From NCBI GenBank assembly GCA_964034945.1, contig OZ035962.1:49841931-49905930 (forward strand): a stretch of 64,000 nucleotides of DNA, given 5' to 3'. The notes below the pieces were generated by a model, which saw only the letters and a list, made by a program, of their open reading frames with translations, searched no databases and had not been told where the DNA came from. A program made the translations under genes and the position numbers. This document shows positions 21,291-32,680 of this stretch, one piece after another (position 1 is the stretch's first letter; every line of letters begins with the position of its first letter). The DNA comes from Chrysopilus asiliformis. Its lineage: Eukaryota; Arthropoda; Insecta; Diptera; Rhagionidae.

Positions 21291-24130
21291 ACGGAAGGTC
21301 CTGTAAGGATAACGAAAATATCCTTTTTCCCATTTTTCCCCGGAAAAATTTGCATTATAGGGTTTTTGGGGTCGGTAATCACGAATCCGGTATCAGATTT
21401 TCAAAATTCGAAACGGAAGGTCCTGTAAGGATAATGAAAATATCCTTTTTCCCATTTCTCCCCGGAAAAATTTGCATTATAGGGTTTTTGGGGTCGCTGA
21501 TCACGAATCCGGTATTAGATTTTCAAAATTCGAAACGGAAGGTCCTGTAAGGATAACGAAAATATCCTTTTTCCCGTTTTTCCCCGGAAAAATCGGCATA
21601 AGGGGGTTTTTGGGGTCGCTGATCACGAATCCGGTATTAGATTTGCAAAATTCGAAACGGAAGGTCCTGTAAGGATAACGCAAATGTCCTATTTCCCATT
21701 TTTCCCCGGAAAAATTGCCATTATGGGGTTCTTGGGGTCGCTGATCACGAATCCGGTGTTGGAATTTCAAAATTCGAAACGGAACGTCCTGTAAGGATAA
21801 CGCAAATATCCTTTTTCCCACTTTTCCCCGGGAAAATTGGCATTATGTTTGAGATCGCTTAACACGAATCCGATATTAGATTTTCAAAATTCGACACGAA
21901 AGGTTCTGTAAGGATAAATATCCTTTTTCCCCGGAAAAATCGGCATAAGGGGATTTTTGGGGTCGCTGATCACGAATCCGGTGTTGGAATTTCAAAATTC
22001 GAAATGGAAGGTCCTGTAAGGATAACGCAAATATCCTTTTTTCCAGTTTTCCCCGGAAAAATTGCCATTATGGGGTTTTTGGGGTCGCTGATCACGAATC
22101 CGGTATTATATTTTCAAAATTCGAAACGAAAGGTCCTGAAAGGATAACGCAAATATCCTTTTTCCCGTTTTTCCCCGGAAAAATCGGCATAAGGGGGTTT
22201 CTGGGGTCGCTGATCACGAATCCGGTGTTGGAATTTCAAAATTCTAACCGTAAAATCCTGTAAGGATAACGCAAATGTCCTTTTTCCAATTTTGCCCGGA
22301 GAAATTGGTATTATGGGGTTTTGGGGGTTTTTGGGGCCGCTGATCACGAATCCGGTGTTGGAATTTCAAAGTTTTGACCGAAAAGTCCTGTAAGGATAAC
22401 GCAAATGCCCTTTTTCCCATTTTTTCCCGGAAAAATTGCCATTATGGGGTTCTTGGGATCGCTGATCACGAATCCGGTGTTGGAATTTCAAAATTCGAAA
22501 CGGAACGTCCTGTAAGGATAACGCAAATATCCTTTTGCCCATTTTTCCCCGGGAAAATTGGCATTATGGGGTTTTTGGGGACGCTGATCACGAATCCGAT
22601 ATTAGATTTTCAAAATTCGACACGAAAGGTTCTGTAAGGATAAATATCCCTTATCCGTTTTTCTCCGGAAAAATCGGCATGAGGGGGTTTTTGGGGTCGC
22701 TGATCACGAATCCGGTGTTGGAATTTCAAAATTCGAAACGGAAGGTCCTGTAAGGAAAACGCAAATATCCGTTTTCTAATTTTGTCTCCGAAAAACTGGC
22801 TGTAGGGTGTTTCCGTGGTCGCTGATCACGAGCCGGCTGTTGGAATTTGAAAATTCTAAACGGAAAGTCTTGGAAGGATAACGCAAATTTCCTTTTTCCT
22901 ATTTTTCCCCGGAAAAATTGGCATTATGGGGTTTTTGGGACCGCTGATCACGAATCCGGTATTAGATTTTCAAAGTTCGAAACAGAAGGTCCTGTAAGGA
23001 TAATGAAAATATCCTTTTTCCCATTTTTCCCCGGAAAAATTTGCGTTATAGGGTTTTTGGGGTCGCTGATCACGAATCTGCTATTAGATTTTCAAAATTC
23101 GAAACGGAAGGTCCTGTAAGGATAATGAAAACATCCTTTTTCCCATTTTTCCCCAGAAAAAATGGCACTATGGGGTTTTTGGGGTCGCTGATCACGAATC
23201 CGGTATTAGATTTGAAAAATTCGAAACGGAAGGTCCTGTAAGGATAATGAAAACATCCTTTTTCCCATTTCTCCCCGGAAAAATTTGCATTATGGGGTCA
23301 CTGATCACGAATCCGATATTAGATTTTCAAAATTTGAACCGGACGGTCCTGTAAGGATAACGAAAATATCCTTTTTTCCATTTTCCCCGGAAAAATTTGC
23401 ATTATAGGGTTTTTGGGGTCGCTGATCACGAATCCGGTATTAGATTTTCAAAATTTGAATCGAAAGGTTCTGTAAGGATAACACAAATATCCTTTTTCCC
23501 ATTTTTTCCCGAAAAAATTGTCATTATGGGGTTTTTGGAGTCTCTGATCACGAATCCGGTGTTGGAATTTCAAAACTCGAAAGGGAAGTTCCTGCAAGGA
23601 TAACGCAAATATCCTTTTTCTCATTTTCCCCGGAAAAATTGACATTATGTTTGGGATCGCTGATCACGAATCCGATATTAGATTTTCAAAATTCGAAACG
23701 GAAGGTTCTGTAAGTATAACTCACATATCCTTTTTCCCATTTTTCCCCGGAAAAATTGGCATTATAGGGTTTTGGGGAAAAATCTGTATAAGGGGGTTTT
23801 TGGGGCGCTGATCACGAATCCGATATTAGATTTTCAAAATTCGAAACGGAAGGTCCTGTAAGAATAACGCAAATATCCTTTTTCCAGTTTTTACTGGGAA
23901 AAATCGTCATTAGGGGGTTTTTGGGGTCGCTGATGACGAATCCGTTGTTGGAATTTCGAAATTCTAACCGAAAAGTCCTGCAAGGTTAACGCAAATGTCC
24001 TTTTTCCAATTTTTCTTGAAACAATTGCCACTAAGGGGTTTTCGAGGTCGCTGATCGCGAATCCGGTGTTCGATTTTTCAAATGCTAAACGGAAGGTCCT
24101 GTAAGGATAACGGAAATGTCCTTTTTCCAA
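21290..24130 (+). repeat. ~122-bp tandem array, more than 20 units
   Basis: Units of about 122 bp repeat 'ggaaggtcctgtaaggataa', 'tttccccggaaaaatt', 'ggtttttggggtcgctgatc' and 'acgaatccggt'. Two subtypes interleave: ATTAGATTTTC and GTTGGAATTTC after the 'cgaatccg' block. Shorter arrays of the same family are at 34,240-34,600 and 41,680-42,000. Open frames in it are repeat by-products. Confidence 0.92.
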
Positions 24131-24149
24131 TTTTTCTAAAAACATTTTT

Positions 24150-24328
24150 ATATAGAAAAAAGTTTCCGGCTTATACAAAAAAAATTATATCCGGGTTTGC
24201 GTTAAGCAGATTCCGGCTTATCCAGATTCATGGAAAACCACTTCAAAATCACGGTACTTGAAAACTATTCGGCTTAGGTAAGTTTCCGGCTTATACAGGG
24301 CCCGGCTTATACAGGTTTAACTGTATCT
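24150..24328. mobile_element. Possible pogo/Tigger-type element end
   Basis: Read from the right, TA is followed by CAGTTAAACCTGTATAAGCC. The 'cggcttatac' motif repeats several times leftwards. This style of terminus with a TA target is seen in pogo-like elements. No transposase frame accompanies it. Confidence 0.4.
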
Positions 24329-24400
24329 AAAAAATCTAAGGAATGGTCCATTCGATGTGAAAAATAATAAATTTGATTTCATAATTTTACTCAAATAAAC

Positions 24401-24447
24401 TTACATAAGTTTTAATGAAATGAAGTTTTTCATTAAAACTTATGTAA
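24401..24447. repeat. 20-bp-arm hairpin
   Basis: TTACATAAGTTTTAATGAAA (24,401-24,420) is followed by its inverse at 24,428-24,447. No other feature explains it. Confidence 0.85.
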
Positions 24448-24540
24448 ATAGTTTAGTTTTTCAATACTCTGCCGTTGTTGGAAATTTAACTTTAATGATT
24501 AATTATAAGCGGAAAATTTTGAGAAAGCTATTATTATATT

Positions 24541-24672
24541 GTATTTTCCCATTCGACCTGCGTTTTCCATGACCATCAACAAATCTCAAGGCCAGACATT
24601 TGACAAAGTGGGGATTGTGTTGTACGAGCCCGTTTTCTCCCACGGGCAAATATACGTTGTCCTCTCAGGTAA
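24541..24672 (+). pseudogene. Fragment of a PIF1/Helitron helicase C-terminus
   Basis: About 43 codons carry [20 protein letters not shown] followed by [12 protein letters not shown]. These are helicase motifs V and VI seen in Helitron Rep-helicases and PIF1 proteins. It differs from the Helitron at 11.2-17.9 kb (AMTIHKSQGQTFEFVG), so it comes from another lineage. Sequence on both sides is non-coding. Confidence 0.85.
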
Positions 24673-24789
24673 TTTATTTGTGTCAATAGCTAGAATTTTG
24701 TTGTTTTTAATTTCAACTTTTCTTATGTCTAAAAAGGTCTTGAAAATTGAAATAAAATATAGAAATGCTTTTCCCAGGGAGATTTAATA

Positions 24790-25899
24790 ATCATGCCAAT
24801 CGCGAATATCTAAATATGTGTGAATGTGTATAAATATGTGTGAATGTATATAAAAATGTGTGGATGTTGGAGTTATAGAATTCAAAATACAATAATTTAT
24901 ACAATTAAAAAAGGTATGGCACAGTAAAATTGTATACATTTTTTTGAAGTCATACTTTTTTTTATTAAAGTAAATAACCCAATTGATACATTATTTAAAA
25001 AAAAACTCATGTTAATGGTGAATATAGGGCCTAACTAGTCTCTACGAGGCTTACTATTACCTCCTTGTGTCACACAATATGTACGTCGATCAAAGTTTAA
25101 AGACAACCTACTATGTTAGAATAGAACAGATTGTGTAAAAAATTACAACTAAAATACGAAAAACTTAAATATGGTGAAATTTTAAGGTGAAACTAGCTTG
25201 GCCTTAGCTTGGCCCCAGATTGACCAAATAGTGGGGCTTTTCATGCGAAACTAGCCTCTACGAGGCCTGCTCTAAAGTTAGCATGTCACAAACCGTTGTT
25301 TGGAGAAAAAGTAGTAAGTGCTAGAAGACCGTAAAAGATTTACCTCTATCTTCGGTAATACAGTCACTTTGCCCAATAATTTTGTATGACCTGAAACTCC
25401 GTGACTGCAAAATACAGTGGAGGCCCAAAATATCGACCTACATATATAATGTTCAGCCCGTACGTTAAATCGGGTTCGTTATAACGAAATGCGCATTAAA
25501 TATCCACATATGTTTTTATGAACATTATCATAATGAGATTTTAAATTGAGGTAAATTTTAATACGATTTATTCTTATGTGGGATAATGCTTTAATGTATG
25601 TATAAGCGTTACAAATCCCACTTAAACTGATTACATTACCTTAAAAGTTTAATTTTTCGCGACGGTTTCACGTATAACACACATTATTTACGAAACAAAT
25701 AGTTTTTCGTTATATAGAATAACAAAATTTTTCGTCTTTCACTATAGAGATGCTAATAATAATAATAATAATAATACAATAATTTATATATTTAAAAGGC
25801 AAAGCGATTTTGTATGGATTTCTTTCGACAGAGCTCCTGCAGTTCCTATTGAACCGATTTTGATGATTCTTTTTTTAAATGAAAGCTCTATAGCTGTAG
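24790..25899. other. AT-rich stretch with possible pogo-like MITE, no gene
   Basis: I see no coding region. A CAGTGGAGGCCC start at about 25,418 and palindromic GTTATAACGAA near 25,490 faintly suggest a pogo-like MITE to about 25,745. An (AAT)n microsatellite lies at about 25,755-25,775. Confidence 0.3.
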
Positions 25900-27409
25900 A
25901 TATCGTCGGCTTGCTGCAAAAACAGGATAACTACATTTTTTGAGTTTTTGAGTTAAGTGCATTTCTGCACCATATAATGTGACCTGCTTCTACTCCAAAG
26001 GCAAGGTAAATCTATTACAGCTCTAAAGGGTATATACTCATGGGTAAAATTAAGCTAAGTGCACTTTGTTCAAAATTTAAACAGCTAAAACGGGCTATGT
26101 GGCATTTATCTGGTTTTAGATGTTTGACATTATGAAAACGATATAAGCCTTACGCGGTCAAAGCAAGCCATGTGCTATATTGCTATAGCGGTTAACAACA
26201 GATTAACAATATAACCTTGAAAATTGTTTTACGAGTACCTCGTGGTGAGGACTCTCGGAGAAGTTTGTAGTTTTTATTGTTTTCGTTAGATTAAACAGCA
26301 AAAAATTCCAAATAATAATAATGTCTCGAGGGGCAGCAATGGGCCTTGAACTTTTTTGTTACGTTTGGACTGAGACTAATGGAAAAAGAGGAAGTTTGGA
26401 AATCGGAAGCTGTTTATTTAATTACATCGAGCAGCTCTCTGAAAAAATTACTGAAGTATCGCTATTTTCGGATACATGCAGCGGTCAAAACCGCAACCAA
26501 AATATTAGTGCCTTATTGCTCTATCTGGTGCAAGAAAATCCTGATCTGAAAATCATAGAGCAAAAATTTTTAGAAAGTGGTCACAGCTACATGGAAGTCG
26601 ACAGTATGCACAGCTCAATTGAAAGAGAAAAAAAACTAGTCCCAGTTTACACCATCCACGACTGGATGACAATTTTTCGCAGGGCCAGAACATCTAGGTC
26701 AAATAAAAGCCCATACAATTTAAAAGAATTAAAATATAGTGATTTTTTGGACCTAGATGGCTTCTCAAAACTAATAATGAAGAACAAACTGAAGAACACT
26801 CTGGGCGAAAAAGTAAGTTGGCTGAAAGTGAAGTGCTTCAGGTACCTTAAAAGCAAACCCGGAATTATGCAATACAGATACGACCACACATCGGAACACC
26901 TGGAAATTAATGTCTTTGGTAAAGGCCGCCCTTTAAATTTAAAGACTTATAAACTAGGAAAAGCATACCAAAAACCTAGACCTATAACAAGCTCGAAAAA
27001 AGCAGACTTGATAAAGCTCTGCAAAACTGGGGCTATTCCCGAAGAATTTCACCACTATTATAAGTCTTTACCGACTTCAAAAGATGCAAAAGATTTAGTT
27101 CCAGAGCCCGCAACAGCAGATAGCGACATAGAGGAGGAAGTGGCAGAATTAGATCCAAAATGAACTCAACACAATTTTTACTGCAAAAACAAGCTAAATA
27201 CGGTTTTTTTGCTTAAAAAAAACAATTTGGAGACAAATGTCTTTTTTTTTTGTTTAGTCATAATGATACAATGTTTTTTCAAGGCAATGTGCAAATAAAT
27301 AAAAAGTTTTTGGTTTCAGCGATTTTTCATGACCATTTGAAGTTTAAAACGCGTATATCTCAAACCCAAAAAATGTAGTTATCCTGTTTTTGCAGCAAGC
27401 CGACGATAT
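25900..27409 (+). mobile_element. DNA transposon with ATATCGTCGG termini and a transposase-like gene
   Basis: The terminal inverted repeats start ATATCGTCGGCTTGCTGCAA and match for about 43 bases (25,900-25,942 and 27,367-27,409). They enclose the 280-codon frame at 26,321-27,163. The right end lies inside the reading frame of a LOA reverse transcriptase, which shows it inserted there. I could not read a clear target duplication. A MITE with the same terminal 12 bases is at 42,671-42,934. The superfamily is not certain. Confidence 0.8.
26321..27163 (+). CDS. Transposase-like protein, DUF7869-like, probably partial
   Basis: The 280 codons hold a block SLFSDTCSGQNRNQN (about residues 47-61), then KFLESGHSYMEVDSMHSSIE (81-100) and an HDWMTIFRRAR segment. 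The C-terminal part (VSWLKVKCFRYLKSKPGIMQYRYDH, about 165-190) is lysine-rich, with an acidic tail. The D-C-GQN and GH...D..H..IE blocks resemble the conserved DUF7869 type found in many uncharacterised, probably transposon-derived, arthropod proteins. The family members I recall are roughly twice this length, so the N-terminal half is missing here. The ATG at 26,321 is the first in frame. The spaced acidic residues suggest a nuclease fold, which is inference. Confidence 0.65.
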   Translation: MSRGAAMGLELFCYVWTETNGKRGSLEIGSCLFNYIEQLSEKITEVSLFSDTCSGQNRNQNISALLLYLVQENPDLKIIEQKFLESGHSYMEVDSMHSSIEREKKLVPVYTIHDWMTIFRRARTSRSNKSPYNLKELKYSDFLDLDGFSKLIMKNKLKNTLGEKVSWLKVKCFRYLKSKPGIMQYRYDHTSEHLEINVFGKGRPLNLKTYKLGKAYQKPRPITSSKKADLIKLCKTGAIPEEFHHYYKSLPTSKDAKDLVPEPATADSDIEEEVAELDPK

Positions 27410-28853
27410 GTGATTTATTGCAGTTGCTAGGATTTCTTTGACCAGTTATGCTGAGTCTAAAAGCACAGAGCATAGCTTGGTCCTTGATGAATAGATCCAA
27501 TGGTAGTAGGTTTAAGATAACCTCCAACGCAGCTGTTGGGCACGATCTCATCGCACCAGTAATGCTAATACACGCAAGTCTTTGGAGCTTGTTGAGCTCG
27601 TTTTTTACAGAGGAGAGAGTTGTTCTTTTCCACCAGATTATCGCACCATAAGATACCATTGGTCTGATTACAGCTGTGTATAACCAGAGCACGATCTTTG
27701 GAGATAATCCCCAGGTACTGGATACTGCTCTTTTGCATTGCAAAAACGCGGAAATCGCTTTATTCACTTTGTTTGAGACGTGTGATTTCCAATTGAGTTT
27801 TTTGTCGAAAATCACTCCTAGAAATTTGGCTTCATCGTATAATTCCAGTTGAATACCCTTGAGGAATGGCATTTTTAAATTGTCAATTCTACGTTTGTTT
27901 GTGAAAAGCACCGATTTGATTTTGCTTGAATTTATAGATAAACCTGTATTGTCACACCACACGGAAATTTTCGTGATGGCCTCTGCTAGAATTTCACCTA
28001 GAGTGCTGAGAAACTTACCTGTTATTGATATAACTATATCATCGGCGTATCCTATTGTGAGAATGCCAGTAGCTTTTAATGCCTCTAGTAGTTCATCTAC
28101 CACAAGACACCATAATAATGGAGATAAAACTCCACCCTGAGGACAACCTTTGATAGTCGAGATATAAACCTCAAAGTTACCAAACTTAGTGTTAATTTGT
28201 CTGCTACAGAGCATATTGTAAATCCATCTTGTTACGGTTTGATTTACACCTTTGGAACTGAGGGCTTGTCTTATAGCTTGAAAGGAAGTATTGTCAAAAG
28301 CACCCTCTATATCAATGAATGTGCTTAAGACAAACTCATTACAGGCCATACCTTTTTCAATATGATTTACCAGTTGATGAAGAGCTCCTTCAGTAGATTT
28401 GCCCTTTTGATAAGCAAACTGCATAGGATTTAGAGTCAACTTTGGTTGAAGCTCATTTCGCAGATCGATTTCCACGAGTCTTTCTAGGGTTTTTAGCAGA
28501 AAACTCATGAGACTTATCGGCCTATACGATTTGGCTAAATAGTAGGATTGCTTACCCGCTTACTTTGACCTTGCACCATGAGCTTGGAATAAAGCCTGTT
28601 GCAATACAGAAGAAAGGTATAGACGCAGGTAAAGGTATAGACGCAGTGCGAAACTGTTGATAGCCCATGAAATTTTGTCTTTCGTAACCACTTTGTTGGC
28701 TATTGACCAATCAGCTGTAGCTAAGTTTGTTTGTAATAAACTGAAATTGTCTGAAATTGGATAATGTCCAGGGAAATGTGTGTCAAGGAGATGCATAGAT
28801 GCCACTCTATCACTTGACGTGTAAATTCCTGACTTGCTTATTCCTTTGAACAA
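27410..28853 (-). pseudogene. LOA-clade non-LTR reverse transcriptase, truncated
   Basis: From the 5' side (28,853 downward) the frame gives SSDRVASMHLLDTHFPG, the linker typical of LOA/R1 elements. After a break near 28,560-28,650 comes the polymerase: FAYQKGKSTEGALHQLV, FIDIEGAFDNTSF, GCPQGGVLSPLLW, catalytic YADD (about 28,035), then the thumb with LGVIFDKKLNWKSHV. The stretch 28,611-28,650 carries an 18-base tandem duplication (TAAAGGTATAGACGCAGG type), which helps explain the loss of frame. The 3' end is cut at 27,409 by the TIR element, so the RNase H and tail are missing. It is an old copy and cannot be functional. Confidence 0.85.
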
Positions 28854-30340
28854 CTCTCAATTTCATATTCAACTTTATATCTTTCTTTCTGTATTTCTTT
28901 ATTATTATTCTTTTTAATTTGTTTCCTTACTCTTTCTTTTTCCATTGTTTCTCTGATTTCTTCAATTTCGTTTTCAACTTTATATCTTTCTTTTTGTATT
29001 TCTTTATTATTCTCTTTTTCAATTTTATTTTCATACTTCTTTCTTTGTATCTCATCCTTTTCATTTGGATCTACTATCTTAATTCGTTTAATTTTGCTTT
29101 CAGTTTCATACTTCTCTTTTTCTAATTCCTTTTTCTTGTTTATTCCAATTTCCGTACTTTCTTCGTTAAATAATTCTTCAAAAACTTTTCCATCTAAATA
29201 ACATTCATTTTTATTTATTTTTCGCTTTAACCTTTTTTCTATTTTTCTTTCTTTTTCATTCTCAAAATTTTTTCCTTGTATTTCATCCTTTTCTTTTGGA
29301 TTTATTACCTTAATTCGTTTAATTTTGTTTTCAATTTCATAACTTTTCTTTTCTAATTTCTCGTTCTGCATTGTTCCTATTTCCGTTCCTGTTTCGTCAA
29401 ATAAATTTTCAAAAATTTTTTCATCTAGATAACATTCATTTTTATTCTTATTTTTACTACTTTCTCTCGGAGTCTCAGTAGTATCCATCATAGAATCAAC
29501 TAAAATAGGCGGTGTTCCTATCCGATTCTTATGACCAGAATTATTTGAATCTTCATTATCTTGAATATTTTTTGAATAGAAATTTTCCCATGAATTAATT
29601 TCTTCATTAGCTTGGAAAGTATTTTCGGGACAATATTCTATTATATCATAATCCTTAATAATTGCACTACTACCTCTCGAGGTCTTAGTAGTACTCAACA
29701 TAGAATCAGTAAAAATAGGTGGTGTTCCTATCAGATTACTATGACCAGAATTTGATTTTGAATATTGGTCTTTAACCTCATTTACCAATGAATTAATTTC
29801 ATTTTTAGCACTTGGCTCGGAATTTTCCAATTTTGACATTTTTTTCTTTGTTGTGTCAAGATTAGACTTCAGACTTGACAATATTTGTATCATTAGTGAA
29901 ATAATTTTTCTATCTGGACTTTTAACTTTTCCGTCTGTTTCTTCGGACTTATTTGTCATATCGGGGACAACCGATTTATTATTCGAACTATTTATTGTAT
30001 CATAATTTGTACTTCCTCCTACCAATTCTTCGAGATTTACGAAGCAATCATTCCCCACAGGGCCACCTTCAGAATTCGTTGGATTATATTCATTGCTAGG
30101 TTGTATTTCTTCAACCATAAATGAATCTCTCCTCTCTGATTTGGAAGATATTTCATACAAATCACGTTTAATAGAATGAAAGGGTAATGACTTATTTTCT
30201 TTGAATGAATTTTCAAGAGTTTTTCCCTTTCGATAATATTCTTCTTTTAAATTCTTAATTGTACTACTATCTGTTGGCGCCTTAGTAGTATTTGTTATAG
30301 TATCAGTAAAAATAGGTAATTTTCCTACCTGATTCTTATA
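28838..30340 (-). pseudogene. Lysine/glutamate-rich ORF with three repeated modules
   Basis: This long frame follows the gag-like frame after a shift at a run of A's near 30,345. Three imperfect modules of the form GTPPIFTDSM..TTKTSRGSS begin near 30,325, 29,735 and 29,530. A lysine/glutamate-rich part then repeats KNECYLD.K.FE.LF twice. The first real ATG is near 30,121; the frame is open upstream of that. Codon use is very A-rich, like the gag-like frame, so both probably belong to one LTR element. I do not recognise a catalytic domain. It ends at the LOA fragment. Confidence 0.5.
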
Positions 30341-30341
30341 A

Positions 30342-31292
30342 TCAGAATTTTTTTGATTTTGAATGATTCAATTGTTCTTTATTTGTCGTTTTATTTGTTT
30401 GTATTAATAAATTTCTGGCAGTTACAATCTTTTCCGTTGCTTTTGATTCGGTACTATTCCCATTATGTTTAGAAACCCAAAAGGTATCATAGTATCGCTT
30501 CGGGGGAATAGTTTTATTTTCAGGGATACGCGAAACATTGTGGATTTTTTGTTCCAAGTAAAATTTATTATTTTTGTTATTAATATTTCCAACAGGTTTT
30601 TGTTTAATTGTCCTTAGTTCATCGCACAAATCCATTGGTTGTTTGTACGGAAGATATTGTTGAATCAACCATGTTTCATAATCTTCAAATGTATTGAAGG
30701 AAATTGTTTGGGCCAATTGAGAAGCTTCCCCTTTTAAAGCTAACGTAGGAAGGAACATTAAAAATGTTATTTTATAGTTGGCGTTTACTGTTTCGTAATA
30801 GCTTTTGGCTATTTTTAAATGCCTTTGAACCTCATTTTTCCGTGTAGGACCAGGTTCACCAGAAAACGGTGGTATATTTTTGATAATAAAATCTGCGATG
30901 TCTTTAACGGGATCCATTTTAGGATTTGTCTGCCACTTCATTCTGGAGACACAATCATTAATATTCTGATCTAGCTTTTGGCCGAATTCACAATATTCAT
31001 CTTCTGTCGCCTCAATTTGGGGCGTTAGAGGTTGTTGCGATGAAGAGTTTAAATACCAACACTGGTGTCTTTTATGACCTTGGCGCTGACAAAAACTACA
31101 TTTTATCTGTTTATGGTAAGATTGATTCGAATCATATCGACGTTCTCGATTTGTATGATTACTGTTCTGAAAATTACTTCCCTTTCGCCATCGTTGCTTT
31201 GTTCCAAAATTGGTATTATTTCTGTTACCTCTAGGTACAACAGAAATTGGACTTGCACATGGATTCCTACACGGAAGAATATACTGTAGCAT
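30342..31292 (-). pseudogene. Gypsy-type gag-like ORF with unusual domain order
   Basis: The 316 codons start at an ATG. Near the N-terminus there is a CCHC-like zinc knuckle CSFCQRQGHKRHQCW (about residues 64-78) after an Asn/Arg-rich stretch. A capsid-like region follows: NIPPFSGEPGPTRKNEVQRH (about 135-154), LPTLALKGEASQLAQ and TFEDYETWLIQQYLPYKQP. Gag of Gypsy elements normally has capsid first and the knuckle last, so the order is reversed here. The first residues lie in one arm of a short palindrome (31,262-31,311), which suggests the DNA was rearranged. Capsid would form particles and the knuckle would bind RNA. Confidence 0.6.
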
Positions 31293-31311
31293 ATTCTTCC
31301 GTGTAGGAATC
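31262..31311. repeat. Short palindrome at a repeat junction
   Basis: TGGATTCCTACACGGAAGAA is followed, after about ten bases, by its inverse. It sits exactly where the gag-like frame begins. Confidence 0.85.
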
Positions 31312-31347
31312 CATGTTCATTTTACTTTAATTCGAAATTTCTATATA

Positions 31348-32680
31348 CAGGGTGGTCCGGATTAGGATGTCAATCCATTAACCCTTCATTCTTTGCACAA
31401 TTTCATGAAAAAAAGTCCACTATACATGTGTTCGGAAATGTACCGTTATCGAACGGCAGCCATTTTAAATTTTCCCGTCGGAATTTTTCCGCACATCACT
31501 AATGAGGCTCTCACTGCCACAAATATTAACGGATTTCTATGATTTCTATGTCGTTAGATAGATAATAAAATACTGTTTTGGATCAATTAAAAGTTTTGTG
31601 AAATACTGCAGATTTTCCTAAATAAATGGCTTTAAACAAGATTTTTTTTTGTTTTCAATCCAAAAAATTTGAGAAAGTTGCGTTTTTCTCAAATACTTGC
31701 CCTATATTTTTTTTTATTTTTTATTTTTGTATTATTCCTTTGTCAATTCCCCACAAAACGCATATTTAATTTTCATTATACGATTTCTAGTTCCATAGAT
31801 ATAACCAAAACACTACTCCATGTTTCCACTGAAATCAAAATCAGATATTTTTCTTAATGGAATAGGCACTTCCCCGCACTTTTGGACATCGTTTGAAAAA
31901 AATACATAAAACAAAACAACACGTTTTTATTTAACAATTACTACAAAAGATTTTCGAAGTGACCTCCATTTGATTGGAAATAGTTTGTTTTTCCAAAACA
32001 GTACAAGAATACAACCGTTACTACATTCGATAGTGCATGGATCTTGAAATTTTATGTATTTTCATGTATTTTTTTGTTTTATGTTTATGTTTTTTTGTTT
32101 TATGTTTTTTGTTTTGTTTTATGTATTTTTTTCAAACGATGTCCAAAAGTGCGGGGAAGTGCCTATTCCATTAAGAAAAATATCTGATTTTGATTTCAGT
32201 GGAAACATGGAGTAGTGTTTTGGTTATATCTATGGAACTAGAAATCGTATAATGAAAATTAAATATGCGTTTTGTGGGGAATTGACAAAGGAATAATACA
32301 AAAATAAAAAATAAAAAAAAATTTAGGGCAAGTATTTGAGAAAAACGCAACTTTCTCAAATTTTTTGGATTGAAAACAAAAAAAATCTTGTTTAAAGCCA
32401 TTTATTTAGGAAAATCTGCAGTATTTCACAAAACTTTTAATTGATCCAAAAACAGTATTTTATTATCTATCTAACGACATAGAAATCATAGAAATCCGTT
32501 AATATTTGTGGCAGTGAGAGCCTCGTTAGTGATGTGCGGAAAAATTCCGACGGGAAAATTTAAAATGGCTGCCGTTCGATAACGGTACATTTCCGAACAC
32601 ATGTATAGTGGACTTTTTTTCATGAAATTGTGCAAAGAATGAAGGGTTAATGGATTGACATCCTAATCCGGACCACCCTG
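31348..32680. mobile_element. Tc1/mariner-like element with ~560-bp inverted repeats
   Basis: The termini are CAGGGTGGTCCGGATTAGGA, flanked by TA on each side (31,346-31,347 and 32,681-32,682). The arms match nearly throughout for about 560 bp and enclose a centre of about 200 bases (31,920-32,125) without an open frame. TA targets and CAGGGTG ends fit the Tc1/mariner superfamily. The short hydrophobic frames in each arm are mirror copies of each other and are not genes. Confidence 0.8.

Noticed and set aside
21350..23603. Many 60-100-codon frames reading FGVADHESGIRFSKFETEGP
   Set aside because: They are read-throughs of the ~122-bp tandem units, which shift between frames and end at random.
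31669..31857. Hydrophobic 62-76-codon frames at 31,669-31,857 and 32,171-32,401
   Set aside because: They are mirror copies in the two arms of one inverted-repeat element; no start context or conservation beyond the DNA.
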